A stretch of 20,927 bases of DNA, from positions 1 through 20,927 of the forward strand of contig CANHKJ010000020.1 of NCBI GenBank assembly GCA_947460915.1, read 5' to 3'. Numbering within the stretch: the first letter of the stretch is position 1; every line of letters begins with the position of its first letter. Shown here piece by piece: positions 1-7,340 of the stretch. The notes under the pieces are model-generated. The model was not told where the DNA came from and did not search any database. It saw nothing but the letters and a program-made list of their open reading frames with translations. The position numbers and the translations under genes were made by a program. Source of the DNA: Verrucomicrobiia bacterium. Its GTDB lineage: Bacteria; Verrucomicrobiota; Verrucomicrobiia; Verrucomicrobiales; Akkermansiaceae.

Positions 1-99
1 AGGCACGGCACGCTCCAGAATTACGTAACTTGCGTAATCGAGAAAGTAATTGGAATACATCGCCCCGAGGGAGGTAGGGAGCTCAGAGTCAGTCGTCAT
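1..99 (-). CDS. parC: DNA topoisomerase IV / gyrase subunit A, N-terminal fragment (runs off left edge)
   Basis: Reading the minus strand from ATG at 97-99 gives 33 uninterrupted codons to the window edge. Residues 14-33 include FLDYASYVILERAVP, the N-terminal signature of bacterial type IIA topoisomerase A subunits, especially the ParC/GyrA-like form of Bacteroidota and Verrucomicrobiota. The enzyme cuts and religates duplex DNA together with a B subunit to relax or decatenate chromosomes; the catalytic tyrosine lies outside the window. An internal ATG at 60 (MYSNYFLDY) could be the true start, but the upstream ATG at 99 is in frame with no stop between. No Shine-Dalgarno is visible. GyrA and ParC cannot be separated from 33 residues, so the symbol is tentative. 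The gene points the same way as the restriction operon upstream of it, separated by the 74-bp repeat array. Confidence 0.82.
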   Translation of the reverse strand, partial: MTTDSELPTSLGAMYSNYFLDYASYVILERAVP

Positions 100-565
100 C
101 GGCGAAAATGATTAAGCCCTCCAAAGGAACTACGCAAGCCCTTTTTGTCCACAAACGTCGCAGAGCCCTTGGTCGTGAGCGAGATCTTGCGGCAATCAGC
201 GGGAACTATCACAAAAGACACAGAGCACAGGTAAAGAGAACAACCTCCCCCGTCGCAACGCGACGACTCAACCCCGAGCCCACGATTTCAATCGTGGGAC
301 GCTCCCCACAATAAACATTTCATGCGTCGCCACGCGACGACTCAACCCTGAGCCCACGATTTCAATCGTGGGACGCTCCCCACAAAAAACACCTCCCCCG
401 TCGCAACGCGACGACACAACCCCGAGCCCACGATTTCAATCGTGGGACGCTCCCCACAAAAACCACATCACGCGTCGCAACGCGACGCTTCAAAATAGAG
501 CAGCGTTGGCAAAATACTCGTTTCCAAGAACCGACCCCATTCAATAACCTATCATCTCAAAATGT
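100..565. other. Intergenic region between hsdS and topoisomerase A gene, repeat-bearing
   Basis: This 466-bp stretch lies downstream of hsdS and upstream of the topoisomerase gene, both read on the minus strand. The portion 251-487 is the 74-bp tandem array described separately. About 100-245 should contain the topoisomerase promoter on the minus strand, but I see no convincing -35/-10 pair. A 68-codon plus-strand reading frame from 108 to 314 ends inside the repeat array, opens beside the topoisomerase start and resembles nothing I recognise; I treat it as chance. Confidence 0.6.
251..487. repeat. 74-bp-period tandem array, two hairpins per unit (3 full units plus a partial)
   Basis: Two palindromes alternate with exact spacing. 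Hairpin A (CGTCGC-AAC-GCGACG; CAC loop in unit 2) starts at 251, 325, 399 and 473, so the period is 74 bp each time. Hairpin B (CCCACGATT-TC-AATCGTGGG) starts at 279, 353 and 427, also 74 bp apart. The stretch after hairpin B (ACGCTCCCCACA) is the same in the first three units, and the fourth has only hairpin A. Spacers are near identical, not unique, so this is not a CRISPR array. The structure resembles REP/BIME-type extragenic palindromic repeats; that kinship is inferred. Confidence 0.9.
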
Positions 566-2179
566 TTATCGGATCGCAGCTTCAACTAGGGTGTCAGCAA
601 TATGAACTTTGGTGGCTTGGGCGCTTTGCAGGCGCGCTTTGAGGAGGTCGCACAGGGCGACCAGCTCATCGACTTTGGCGACGATGCGGTGTTGCTCGGC
701 GAGGGGGGGAAGCGGGATTGGGTAGGCCTTCACGGTAGAAACATTCACGCGAGGTGCTGCCCCCCCCGTAGTCTTCCGTCGTGCAATCTCTGTTATGAGT
801 GGCGAGTTCAAAACTAGCTCAAGGAATTCTGAGGCCAAATTCTCTCCCGCCCTGATCAACATCATCCGCTGACCAAGGCACAATTTTGTATCAGGCGGGA
901 CACTGCATGCGATTCCCAAGATGCCTCCCTCTCGGCTGTAAAGAATATCTCCAGATTTTGGCGTGAGTCTCTGAATTCTCTCCTTGTAGGTTTCTTCACT
1001 CACGAATCGCGAATCTGACAGATCTAAGCAGCCCGCCTTAAACTGGTTTGTCCTGACGCAGATCTCCCCCTCATCAGTCCATTTTGGCGTGGAGTGAGGG
1101 CAATCAACAATTTCGGCCGCAACATCCTCAAGAGCTGATTCATTCCAAGTGCTCCCTTCATCGACGAGTTTGCCCATGACGGCGAGTTGGAGGATGGTTT
1201 GTTTGAGTTGTTCGATGCTGGATTCGGTGGTGAAGAGGGTGTCGAAGTGGGAGGCGATGCGCTGCCAGGCTTCGGCAAAGGCTCCGCGTTCGCTCGCGGC
1301 CGTCAAGGCACCGAGGAGCGTTTCCACCAAGGAGGCGTGCGTGCGCACGCTGTCCTCTTGCTGCTGCTCCAGCTGATCGCACAACGCCATCAGCTCATCC
1401 ACTTTCGCCACGATCCGGTGTTGCTCTGCGAGGGGTGGTAGAGGAAAAGGGAAACCGAGTAATTTTATTTTGGAAATATTTGGTTGAGCTCCTCCTTCAC
1501 TGGCAGCGTGGAACGCAGCCCTCTTCGACATCAAGTAGATGAAGAGGAATCTATTGAAGATTCCTTCGAAAGGGGTGCAACCACATACAGCTTGGTTGGT
1601 TACTGCCGGTTTAGCCAGAATCGCGGCCTTGCCGATCGTTGCTCCATACATCGCGATTAAGACATCTCCGATTTTGTTCTCCCTAAATGAGCCGACTTTG
1701 AAAGCTTCCTCGGAGATGTTCTCGGAAGAATCACTTACAGTCTCGCAGTCGTTAAGTTCGCCAGACTTCAGCCATGTGATACTTCCTTGGTAGTATGTCG
1801 GATTGTCTCGTTTTGGAGTGGAGCCAGATCCCCAATCGCCAATGTCTCCAAGTGAGGTTGATTCCCAATTCTTTGGTAGTTCTAATTGGAAAGAAAAGTT
1901 TTCGTTTGGCCTAACCTTCGCATTCTTGATTTTACCGCTGCGAATGAGTTGCTCTCTCTGGATTTTAATTCGTTTAAGTAGCTTGTCTGCCGACTCATCC
2001 TCCGCAACCTGCGGCACTAGCAATCCTTGAACGGCCAGTTCCAGAATTAGCTCTCGCAGTTTCTTGATGCCGTAGAACTCCAGCTTTTTTGCACCGCCGC
2101 GTCCGGCGGAGGACTTGACTTTGACCGCCGAAGTCCAGGTGTCGAGGTGCGCGGTGATAAGTGTTTCTGCTTTGCTCAT
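566..2179 (-). CDS. hsdS: Type I restriction-modification specificity subunit HsdS
   Basis: This is the DNA-recognition subunit of a type I R-M enzyme; it directs HsdM methylation and HsdR cleavage to a bipartite target. The 537-residue protein has the usual two target-recognition domains (about residues 100-245 and 345-488), each followed by a nearly identical conserved block, PLPPLAEQHRIVAKVDEL, ending in ALCD, at about 246-268 and 489-511. The first half has the usual segment with ADKLLKRI and GKIKN before its TRD. The second half goes straight from LAVMGKLV into its TRD, so that segment is missing there. ATG at 2179 overlaps the last base of the hsdM stop (TGATG), implying translational coupling; an in-frame GTG at 2182 is the alternative start. 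The first TRD region (about 1445-1990) looks more AT-rich than the conserved blocks, as expected for exchanged TRDs. Confidence 0.95.
   Translation of the reverse strand: MSKAETLITAHLDTWTSAVKVKSSAGRGGAKKLEFYGIKKLRELILELAVQGLLVPQVAEDESADKLLKRIKIQREQLIRSGKIKNAKVRPNENFSFQLELPKNWESTSLGDIGDWGSGSTPKRDNPTYYQGSITWLKSGELNDCETVSDSSENISEEAFKVGSFRENKIGDVLIAMYGATIGKAAILAKPAVTNQAVCGCTPFEGIFNRFLFIYLMSKRAAFHAASEGGAQPNISKIKLLGFPFPLPPLAEQHRIVAKVDELMALCDQLEQQQEDSVRTHASLVETLLGALTAASERGAFAEAWQRIASHFDTLFTTESSIEQLKQTILQLAVMGKLVDEGSTWNESALEDVAAEIVDCPHSTPKWTDEGEICVRTNQFKAGCLDLSDSRFVSEETYKERIQRLTPKSGDILYSREGGILGIACSVPPDTKLCLGQRMMLIRAGENLASEFLELVLNSPLITEIARRKTTGGAAPRVNVSTVKAYPIPLPPLAEQHRIVAKVDELVALCDLLKARLQSAQATKVHIADTLVEAAIR
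647..715 (-). repeat. hsdS conserved-region direct repeat, distal copy
   Basis: Encodes the C-terminal PLPPLAEQHRIVAKVDEL block ending in ALCD. It pairs with the copy at 1376-1444, 729 bp away: 22 of 23 encoded residues match, while the DNA has diverged mostly at third codon positions. Such repeats are the usual recombination sites for TRD exchange in type I systems. Confidence 0.8.
1376..1444 (-). repeat. hsdS conserved-region direct repeat, proximal copy
   Basis: Partner of the 647-715 repeat, encoding the same 23-residue block with M in place of V at one position. It sits at the end of the first target-recognition domain and before the helical spacer rich in Gln and Glu (about residues 268-335). 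Confidence 0.8.
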
Positions 2180-3669
2180 CACTGATTTCCCGCAAGGGCG
2201 GTGGCTAGAATGGTTTTCAACTGATCGCGCAGATCTTGGATTTCGCCTTGTTGCTTGCTGTAGGAGGCGAGCAATTCCTCGGGGTCGTGGTTAATGGTTT
2301 CGCCAACGTGGGGGTTGCTGATGTCGAGGTTGTAATTGCGGGAGGCGATGTCCTCGATGCTGACTTTCCATGCCTGTTCGGTTTCCTTGCGGGTTTTGAA
2401 GCCGTCGGCCTCAGAGCCCCACCAGTCGATCTCGGTCTGGAATTCCTCGAAGCGCATGGGCTTGGTCTTGTTGTAGCTGACCACGCCTTCCGGGTAGGGG
2501 TGCTCGTAGAACCAGACTTGCTTGGTGGCAGGTTGTTCACTTTCGGGCTTCTTGGTAAAGAAAAGGATGTTGGTCTTGATGCCGGTGTAGGGAGCGAAGA
2601 CGCCATTGGGCAGACGGACGATGGTGTGCAGGTGGCATTTCTCCAGAAGATCCTGCTTCAGGCGGGTCTTCATACCCTCGCCGAAGAGGAAGCCATCGGG
2701 CAGAACCACGGCGGCGCGGCCATTGTTTTTCAAAAGCTTGATGATGAGCGCCATGAACAGATCGGCAGTTTCTCGCGTGCGGAAGGTGGCAGGAAAATTA
2801 TTCTCGATGCCATCTTCCTCAGTGCCGCCGAAGGGTGGATTGGTGACGATGACGTGGACACGGTCCTTATCGCTATAGCCCGTGTACGGGCGGCTGAGAG
2901 TGTTATCGTGACGAATGTTGGTGGGTGTATCAATGCCATGCAGGATCATGTTCGTGGTACAGAGCATGTGCGGCAGAGCCTTCTTCTCTACGCCGTGGAT
3001 GCTGGCAATGAGAATTTCCTCGTCCTTGGCGGATTTGACATACTTTTTCCGCTTGTGATCAAGGGTGCAGGCCAGGAAGCCACCCGTGCCACAAGCAGGA
3101 TCGAGCACAATTTCAGCGAGCTGGGGGTCAACGCGATTGATGATAAACTGAGTGACGGCTCGCGGAGTGTAGAACTCGCCCGCATTGCCAGCGCTTTGCA
3201 GGTCCTTAAGGATTTGCTCGTAGATGCTACCGAAGGTGTGGCGGTCTTCGGTGTTGTTGAAATTGATTTCGCTGATTTTGTTGATGACCTGACGCATCAA
3301 GGTGCCAGACTTCATGTAGTTGTAGGCATCCTCGAAGACATTGCGGATGACCTGAGCTCGCTTGCCGTGCGGTCCTTCGAGCACGAGTTTGTCCTTCAGG
3401 GTGGGAAAAAGCTGGACGTTGACGAAGTCGTTGAGCGCATCACCAGTAATGCCTTCGGAATCGGCAGCCCAATTGCGCCAGCGTAGCTGCTCGGGCAGAG
3501 GTGAAGTATAGTCATCTTCTAAGAGTTCGATCTCGGCCTCGCGGTCGTCGTAGATTTTAAGGAAGAACATCCAGACGAGCTGGCTGATGCGCTGGGCGTC
3601 GCCGTCGACGCCGACATCCTTGCGCATGATGTCCTGAATGGATTTGATGGTTCCGCTAACGTTGCTCAT
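2179..3669 (-). CDS. hsdM: Type I restriction-modification DNA methyltransferase HsdM
   Basis: This is the N6-adenine methyltransferase subunit; with HsdS it transfers a methyl group from S-adenosylmethionine to adenine in the recognition site, and it is needed with HsdR for restriction. In the 496-residue protein, an HsdM N-terminal helical domain (about 1-140) precedes the N6-MTase domain. SAM-binding motif I is DPACGTGGF at 190-198 and catalytic motif IV is NPPF at 277-280. The sequence EFYTPR at 165-170 is typical of HsdM just before motif I. Length and motif order are normal, so the enzyme is probably active. ATG at 3669 lies 18 nt after a candidate -10 box. hsdS overlaps its stop codon. 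The 120-bp gap upstream separates it from the hsdR-DUF3800 pair. Confidence 0.97.
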   Translation of the reverse strand: MSNVSGTIKSIQDIMRKDVGVDGDAQRISQLVWMFFLKIYDDREAEIELLEDDYTSPLPEQLRWRNWAADSEGITGDALNDFVNVQLFPTLKDKLVLEGPHGKRAQVIRNVFEDAYNYMKSGTLMRQVINKISEINFNNTEDRHTFGSIYEQILKDLQSAGNAGEFYTPRAVTQFIINRVDPQLAEIVLDPACGTGGFLACTLDHKRKKYVKSAKDEEILIASIHGVEKKALPHMLCTTNMILHGIDTPTNIRHDNTLSRPYTGYSDKDRVHVIVTNPPFGGTEEDGIENNFPATFRTRETADLFMALIIKLLKNNGRAAVVLPDGFLFGEGMKTRLKQDLLEKCHLHTIVRLPNGVFAPYTGIKTNILFFTKKPESEQPATKQVWFYEHPYPEGVVSYNKTKPMRFEEFQTEIDWWGSEADGFKTRKETEQAWKVSIEDIASRNYNLDISNPHVGETINHDPEELLASYSKQQGEIQDLRDQLKTILATALAGNQ

Positions 3670-3687
3670 TGTGCTGGTAAGAAAATA

Positions 3688-3715
3688 ATATTATTTGAAA
3701 AAAGTTGCAATTCAA
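3688..3715 (-). promoter_or_regulatory. Candidate sigma-70-type promoter for hsdM-hsdS
   Basis: On the minus strand TTGAAT (3710-3715) and TAATAT (3688-3693) are separated by 16 bp, in an AT-rich stretch just ahead of hsdM. Transcription would start about 10 nt before the ATG at 3669, giving a very short leader. A separate promoter would let the methyltransferase be made independently of HsdR, as in other type I systems. Confidence 0.5.
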
Positions 3716-3775
3716 GAATGGATGTGTTTACTTGTGCGCAGGCCTACTGTTACTGAAAGTCGTCTCCATGACGTC

Positions 3776-3789
3776 GCCGCGCGAGCGGC
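3776..3789 (-). terminator. GC-rich hairpin directly after the DUF3800 stop codon
   Basis: GCCGC-GCGA-GCGGC forms a perfect 5-bp stem with a 4-nt loop, beginning at the base next to the stop codon of the DUF3800 gene. No T-tract follows on the minus strand, so it may stabilise a transcript end or attenuate instead of being a classical intrinsic terminator. Confidence 0.3.
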
Positions 3790-4608
3790 TCAGGTAATGA
3801 GTGGGCTTAATTTGTTTTTGGAGGTGAGAGGGTTCTTTTTGTCGTAGTAGTTCTGATAATCCGCATAGCGGTCAGAATCGTAGAGATCGACGACGAGACG
3901 AATGCGCTCTTGCAGATAGTCGTAGTAGCGAGTTTCCCCGTGTTCAAAGACGCGTTGAACCGACCAACAGAGGTAATCAGCAATGTTGAGAAGCGGCTCA
4001 GTACGCGGGGTTTGCACGTTGAAAACCACATCGCTTTTCAATTCATCCTGACTCCACCGCTTCAGTGCGCGTTGGTTCGCAACGGAAAGAGCCTCTGCGA
4101 ATACCTTATCCCGAGTGGTTGAGCCACGCGCGGCGACATTGAGCACAAGTTTGCCATTCCCTTTGACTCGCGTTTTGATCAGATGAGAGAGCAAGTCGGC
4201 GTAGAACTCGTTCTCTTTGGAGTGATGATTTTTTTCAAAAAGCGCGGGAATTTTTCTCGCAACTACGGCTTCAAGCTCGCAAGGAAGAAAGCGAATGTAT
4301 TTGAGAAATGGACTCCGCACATCGGGCGTATCTTTGCAGGCATGAAAAAAGAAACCTCCCTGCTGGGCACGCTTGATAACACTAGGCAGAGTGTTGAAGA
4401 GCGGATCATCTTGGATCTCTTTTTGCAGTTGAATCACCTCTGATCGAACTTCTGCGAGCGGGCGATTAATTTTCAAGATACCTATGCCAAAAGAAAGAGA
4501 AACACCAGTCTCGCCAATGATGATACGGCGGCCCTTGCCAAAGAAAGTAGAATCGCCCATCTCGTCGAGAAAGCGATGCTGGGTTATGGGCGTGGGATCT
4601 TCTGGCAT
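3790..4608 (-). CDS. DUF3800 domain protein within the type I R-M locus
   Basis: The 272-residue protein has the marks of the DUF3800 family. These are an N-terminal acidic motif FLDEMGD (residues 13-19, a variant of the usual DESGD), a middle FHACKDTPDVR segment (88-98), and near the C-terminus IADYLCWSVQRVFEHG (209-224), where D211 aligns with a conserved aspartate. The family is thought to have an RNase H-like fold with acidic active-site residues, but its substrate is unknown; it often accompanies defence and mobile genes. The gene starts 20 nt after hsdR and is followed by a hairpin and a 120-bp gap, so it is most likely co-transcribed with hsdR and not with hsdM. A role as accessory nuclease or regulator of restriction is inference. 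No signal peptide or membrane segment is seen. Confidence 0.85.
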   Translation of the reverse strand: MPEDPTPITQHRFLDEMGDSTFFGKGRRIIIGETGVSLSFGIGILKINRPLAEVRSEVIQLQKEIQDDPLFNTLPSVIKRAQQGGFFFHACKDTPDVRSPFLKYIRFLPCELEAVVARKIPALFEKNHHSKENEFYADLLSHLIKTRVKGNGKLVLNVAARGSTTRDKVFAEALSVANQRALKRWSQDELKSDVVFNVQTPRTEPLLNIADYLCWSVQRVFEHGETRYYDYLQERIRLVVDLYDSDRYADYQNYYDKKNPLTSKNKLSPLIT

Positions 4609-4628
4609 TTCGTTCAGAGGGAAATAGA

Positions 4629-6980
4629 TTAGGCACTATGCCGCGGCTGGAAGATTTCCCGTTCGAGTTCTTGGAGCGCCGATTCGTATTTTTCCTTGCC
4701 GCCGAAGACGTTGTTGATGATTTCCACGGGCGTGCCCATTTTATCGAAGGGAGTTAATTTGAGCACTTTGGGGCTCTCAATGGTAAGAACTCCTTCGTCG
4801 GCGTATTTATCCAGAAGGGCCTCGAGGACGGCGCGGGCTTGGTCGCCGTATTTGGTGAAATAGTTGCGCTTTTTGACATTGTTCGCCCGCTCCTTTCGAG
4901 TAAGTGGCAATTGATCGAATGCAATGTGGCAGATGAGGTCGAAGTCGCCGTATTCCGTGCCGACTTCCTCAGCGAGCTTGGGGAGTTCGATGCCGTATTC
5001 TTCTAGCTCCTTGACGATTGCTTCTTTCTTCTTGGTGGTGTTCCACTTGTTGATGAAGTCATTAAGTGAAGCATACTCTTTGCGGATGTTTTTGCGGCTG
5101 TAGTCTGAGTAAGACTCGGTGACCATTTGGCCGTCCTCGCCGATGTATTCGACGATTTTTGCGAGGATTTTGACGTCGACGCCACTCACACGAATTTTTT
5201 TTACGCCGCCTGCTGATTCATCATCTCCTTCTTCGTCGTCATCAGGATCTGGTTCTGGATCAGGAGGTACAGGATCGTCATCGTCTCCAGGTTCGTAGAT
5301 CACAACGGGGTCGCCATCGAAGTCGGGATCTTTGAAAAGCTTGGTGGCATCCTTGAAGTCCATCACGGTAAAGAAATACTTTCCGTGATCTTCATCAATG
5401 CGGGTGCCGCGACCAATGATCTGTTTGAACATCGTCATGGACTTGATGTTCTTATCTAAGACAATGAGCTTGCAGGTCTTTGCATCAACTCCTGTAGAAA
5501 GCAGCTCGGAAGTTGTCGCGATGACGGGGAACTTGGACTCGGGATCAATGAAGTTATCCAGCTCGGCTTTACCCTCCACGCTGTCGCCTGTGATGCGCAT
5601 GACGTATTTCGAGTTATCCAGGGCGAGTTGACCTGCCGCATTGGTGATGGCCACGCGCATACGCTCGGCATGGTCGATATCTTCGCAAAAGATGATGGTT
5701 TTAGAGAAGGGATCTGTGGCGTTGAGTAACTCCATGACGCACTTGGCAACCAATTTGGTGCGCTGGTTCAGAATCAAGATCCGATCCATGTCGGCTTGAT
5801 TGTATTCGCGGTGCTCGATTTCTTGACCAAGATCATCGGTCATCCCTTGTGGCGGTGTCCAACCGAGGAGATCTTTGTCGAGGTGATAACGAACCACTTT
5901 ATATGGCGCGAGAAAGCCATCTGCGATGCCCTGTTTCAGCGTATAGGTATAAATTGGCTCGCCAAAGTAAGTGATATTGGAAACATATTTGGTTTCCTTT
6001 GGTGTGGCGGTCAGGCCAATCTGAATGGCTCCAGAAAAGTAGTCGAGGATTTCGCGCCATGCCGAATCTTCTGACGCACTGCCCCGGTGACACTCGTCAA
6101 TAACAATGAGGTCGAAAAAGTCGCGAGAGACGTTTTTGAAAATTTTGTCATCCTCATTGGGCCCTGTAATCGCTTGATAGAGGCCAAGATAGATTTCATA
6201 AGACGGATCGATCTTGCGGTTCTTGATTTTAGTCATCACCGATCCAAAAGGCTTGAAGTCGTTTACGAGGGTCTGGTCAGCGAGAATGTTTCTATCGACA
6301 AGGAATAGAGTGCGTTTGACCCTTTTCGCTTTCCAGAGACGCCAGATGATTTGGAAAGTAGTGTAGGTCTTGCCCGTACCGGTGGCCATCACCAGAAGCA
6401 GGCGATTATGGCCTTTGGCTACGGCTTCGAGCGTGCGATTGATCGCCTCGCTCTGATAGTAGCGTGGTTCTTTGCCGTAGGCGTCCAAGTAGTAGGGTTC
6501 GAGGACTAATTCTTCTTCGGCGTCAGCAATTTTCCGATGCTTTTTGTAGCGTTGCCAGAGTTCGTGAGGCGAAGGAAACGATTCGAGGGAAAATTCGCTC
6601 TCGACCTCCTCTCCTGGAGCTGCAACTTTATTGTGAGAAGCAAAAGCGTCGCCGTTGGAACTGAAAGTGCTGGGAACATCGAGAATTCCTGAGTAGCTTA
6701 GACCTTGTTGGATGCCATGACTGACAGTATGATTGTTGTCCTTGGCTTCGACAACGGCTATCGGAACCCCAGATTCCCATTGCAAAACGTAGTCAGCGAA
6801 TTTCTTCTTCTTTTTGTTTCGTGAGGATAAATTTCCCCGAACGACTACGGGACCAGGAGCAAGAGTGACTTCACGCCGAATCTGGGTAAATGGATCCCAG
6901 CCTGCGCTTTTAATCGCAGGCGTGATGAAAAGATCGCAAATGTCGATTTCGCTGAGTTGCTCTTTTTCCTGTTTTGTCAT
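4629..6980 (-). CDS. hsdR: Type I restriction endonuclease subunit HsdR (EcoEI-like)
   Basis: This is the motor and nuclease subunit: it translocates unmodified DNA using ATP and cuts it away from the recognition site. In the 783-residue protein, an N-terminal PD-(D/E)xK nuclease is marked by D63 and E78-A-K80. The superfamily 2 helicase has Walker A MATGTGKT (198-205), Walker B DECH (295-298), motif III GLTATP (322-327) and motif VI QIIGRGTRIDE (520-530). A strongly acidic, proline-rich linker (about 565-590) leads to an EcoEI-type C-terminal domain that would bind HsdM/HsdS. All catalytic motifs look intact and the length is normal for EcoEI-type R subunits. ATG at 6980 has no Shine-Dalgarno. 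It is the first gene of the locus; nearly 890 bp of repeat-bearing non-coding DNA lie upstream. Confidence 0.96.
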   Translation of the reverse strand: MTKQEKEQLSEIDICDLFITPAIKSAGWDPFTQIRREVTLAPGPVVVRGNLSSRNKKKKKFADYVLQWESGVPIAVVEAKDNNHTVSHGIQQGLSYSGILDVPSTFSSNGDAFASHNKVAAPGEEVESEFSLESFPSPHELWQRYKKHRKIADAEEELVLEPYYLDAYGKEPRYYQSEAINRTLEAVAKGHNRLLLVMATGTGKTYTTFQIIWRLWKAKRVKRTLFLVDRNILADQTLVNDFKPFGSVMTKIKNRKIDPSYEIYLGLYQAITGPNEDDKIFKNVSRDFFDLIVIDECHRGSASEDSAWREILDYFSGAIQIGLTATPKETKYVSNITYFGEPIYTYTLKQGIADGFLAPYKVVRYHLDKDLLGWTPPQGMTDDLGQEIEHREYNQADMDRILILNQRTKLVAKCVMELLNATDPFSKTIIFCEDIDHAERMRVAITNAAGQLALDNSKYVMRITGDSVEGKAELDNFIDPESKFPVIATTSELLSTGVDAKTCKLIVLDKNIKSMTMFKQIIGRGTRIDEDHGKYFFTVMDFKDATKLFKDPDFDGDPVVIYEPGDDDDPVPPDPEPDPDDDEEGDDESAGGVKKIRVSGVDVKILAKIVEYIGEDGQMVTESYSDYSRKNIRKEYASLNDFINKWNTTKKKEAIVKELEEYGIELPKLAEEVGTEYGDFDLICHIAFDQLPLTRKERANNVKKRNYFTKYGDQARAVLEALLDKYADEGVLTIESPKVLKLTPFDKMGTPVEIINNVFGGKEKYESALQELEREIFQPRHSA

Positions 6981-7271
6981 GTTTCGATTTGCTCGGGCTA
7001 AAATTGAGTGCCAGTTACGGTGTTATTCCAGAGCTGAGCAGCGACGCCGATACTAGCAGAGAAATTTGCGGCAGAAGATGTTTGAGAGCGCGCAGGCATG
7101 TAAGAACTGAGTTATACCTAACAAATCAACTAGAATGAAACAAGGAGATTCTTTTCCTTTCATCGAATTGAGTAATAGTGATACTTGGAGAGTCTCTGGG
7201 CTTGGGTAGATAAAACCAAAGGGATTGCGGGGCTGCTCCCCTTCCCCCTGAGGCTTGGCTTGAGGGAAAAA

Positions 7272-7290
7272 AAGGGATTGAAAATCCCTT
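7272..7290. repeat. Hairpin AAGGGATT-GAA-AATCCCTT
   Basis: A perfect 8-bp inverted repeat with a 3-nt loop, in a purine-rich stretch between hsdR and the palindrome array. It is preceded by GC-rich sequence with a smaller GGGG/CCCC inverted repeat near 7229-7241. It could be a transcription terminator or a solitary REP-like element; the ATTGAAA centre resembles hairpin B of the 74-bp array, but that likeness may be chance. Confidence 0.5.
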
Positions 7291-7340
7291 CTCCTTATTG
7301 GTTCTGGGCATGATAAAAGGCAAGTTTTTCGCCTTCTGGC

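Noticed and set aside
108..314. 68-residue plus-strand ORF
   Set aside because: It opens just outside the start of the minus-strand topoisomerase gene, ends inside the repeat array, and shows no recognisable domain.
251..487. CRISPR array
   Set aside because: The units repeat at 74 bp with near-identical spacers and internal hairpins; there are no unique spacers and no cas genes in the window.
2236..3486. 416-residue plus-strand ORF opposite hsdM
   Set aside because: It is the antisense shadow of hsdM, whose methyltransferase motifs are unambiguous.
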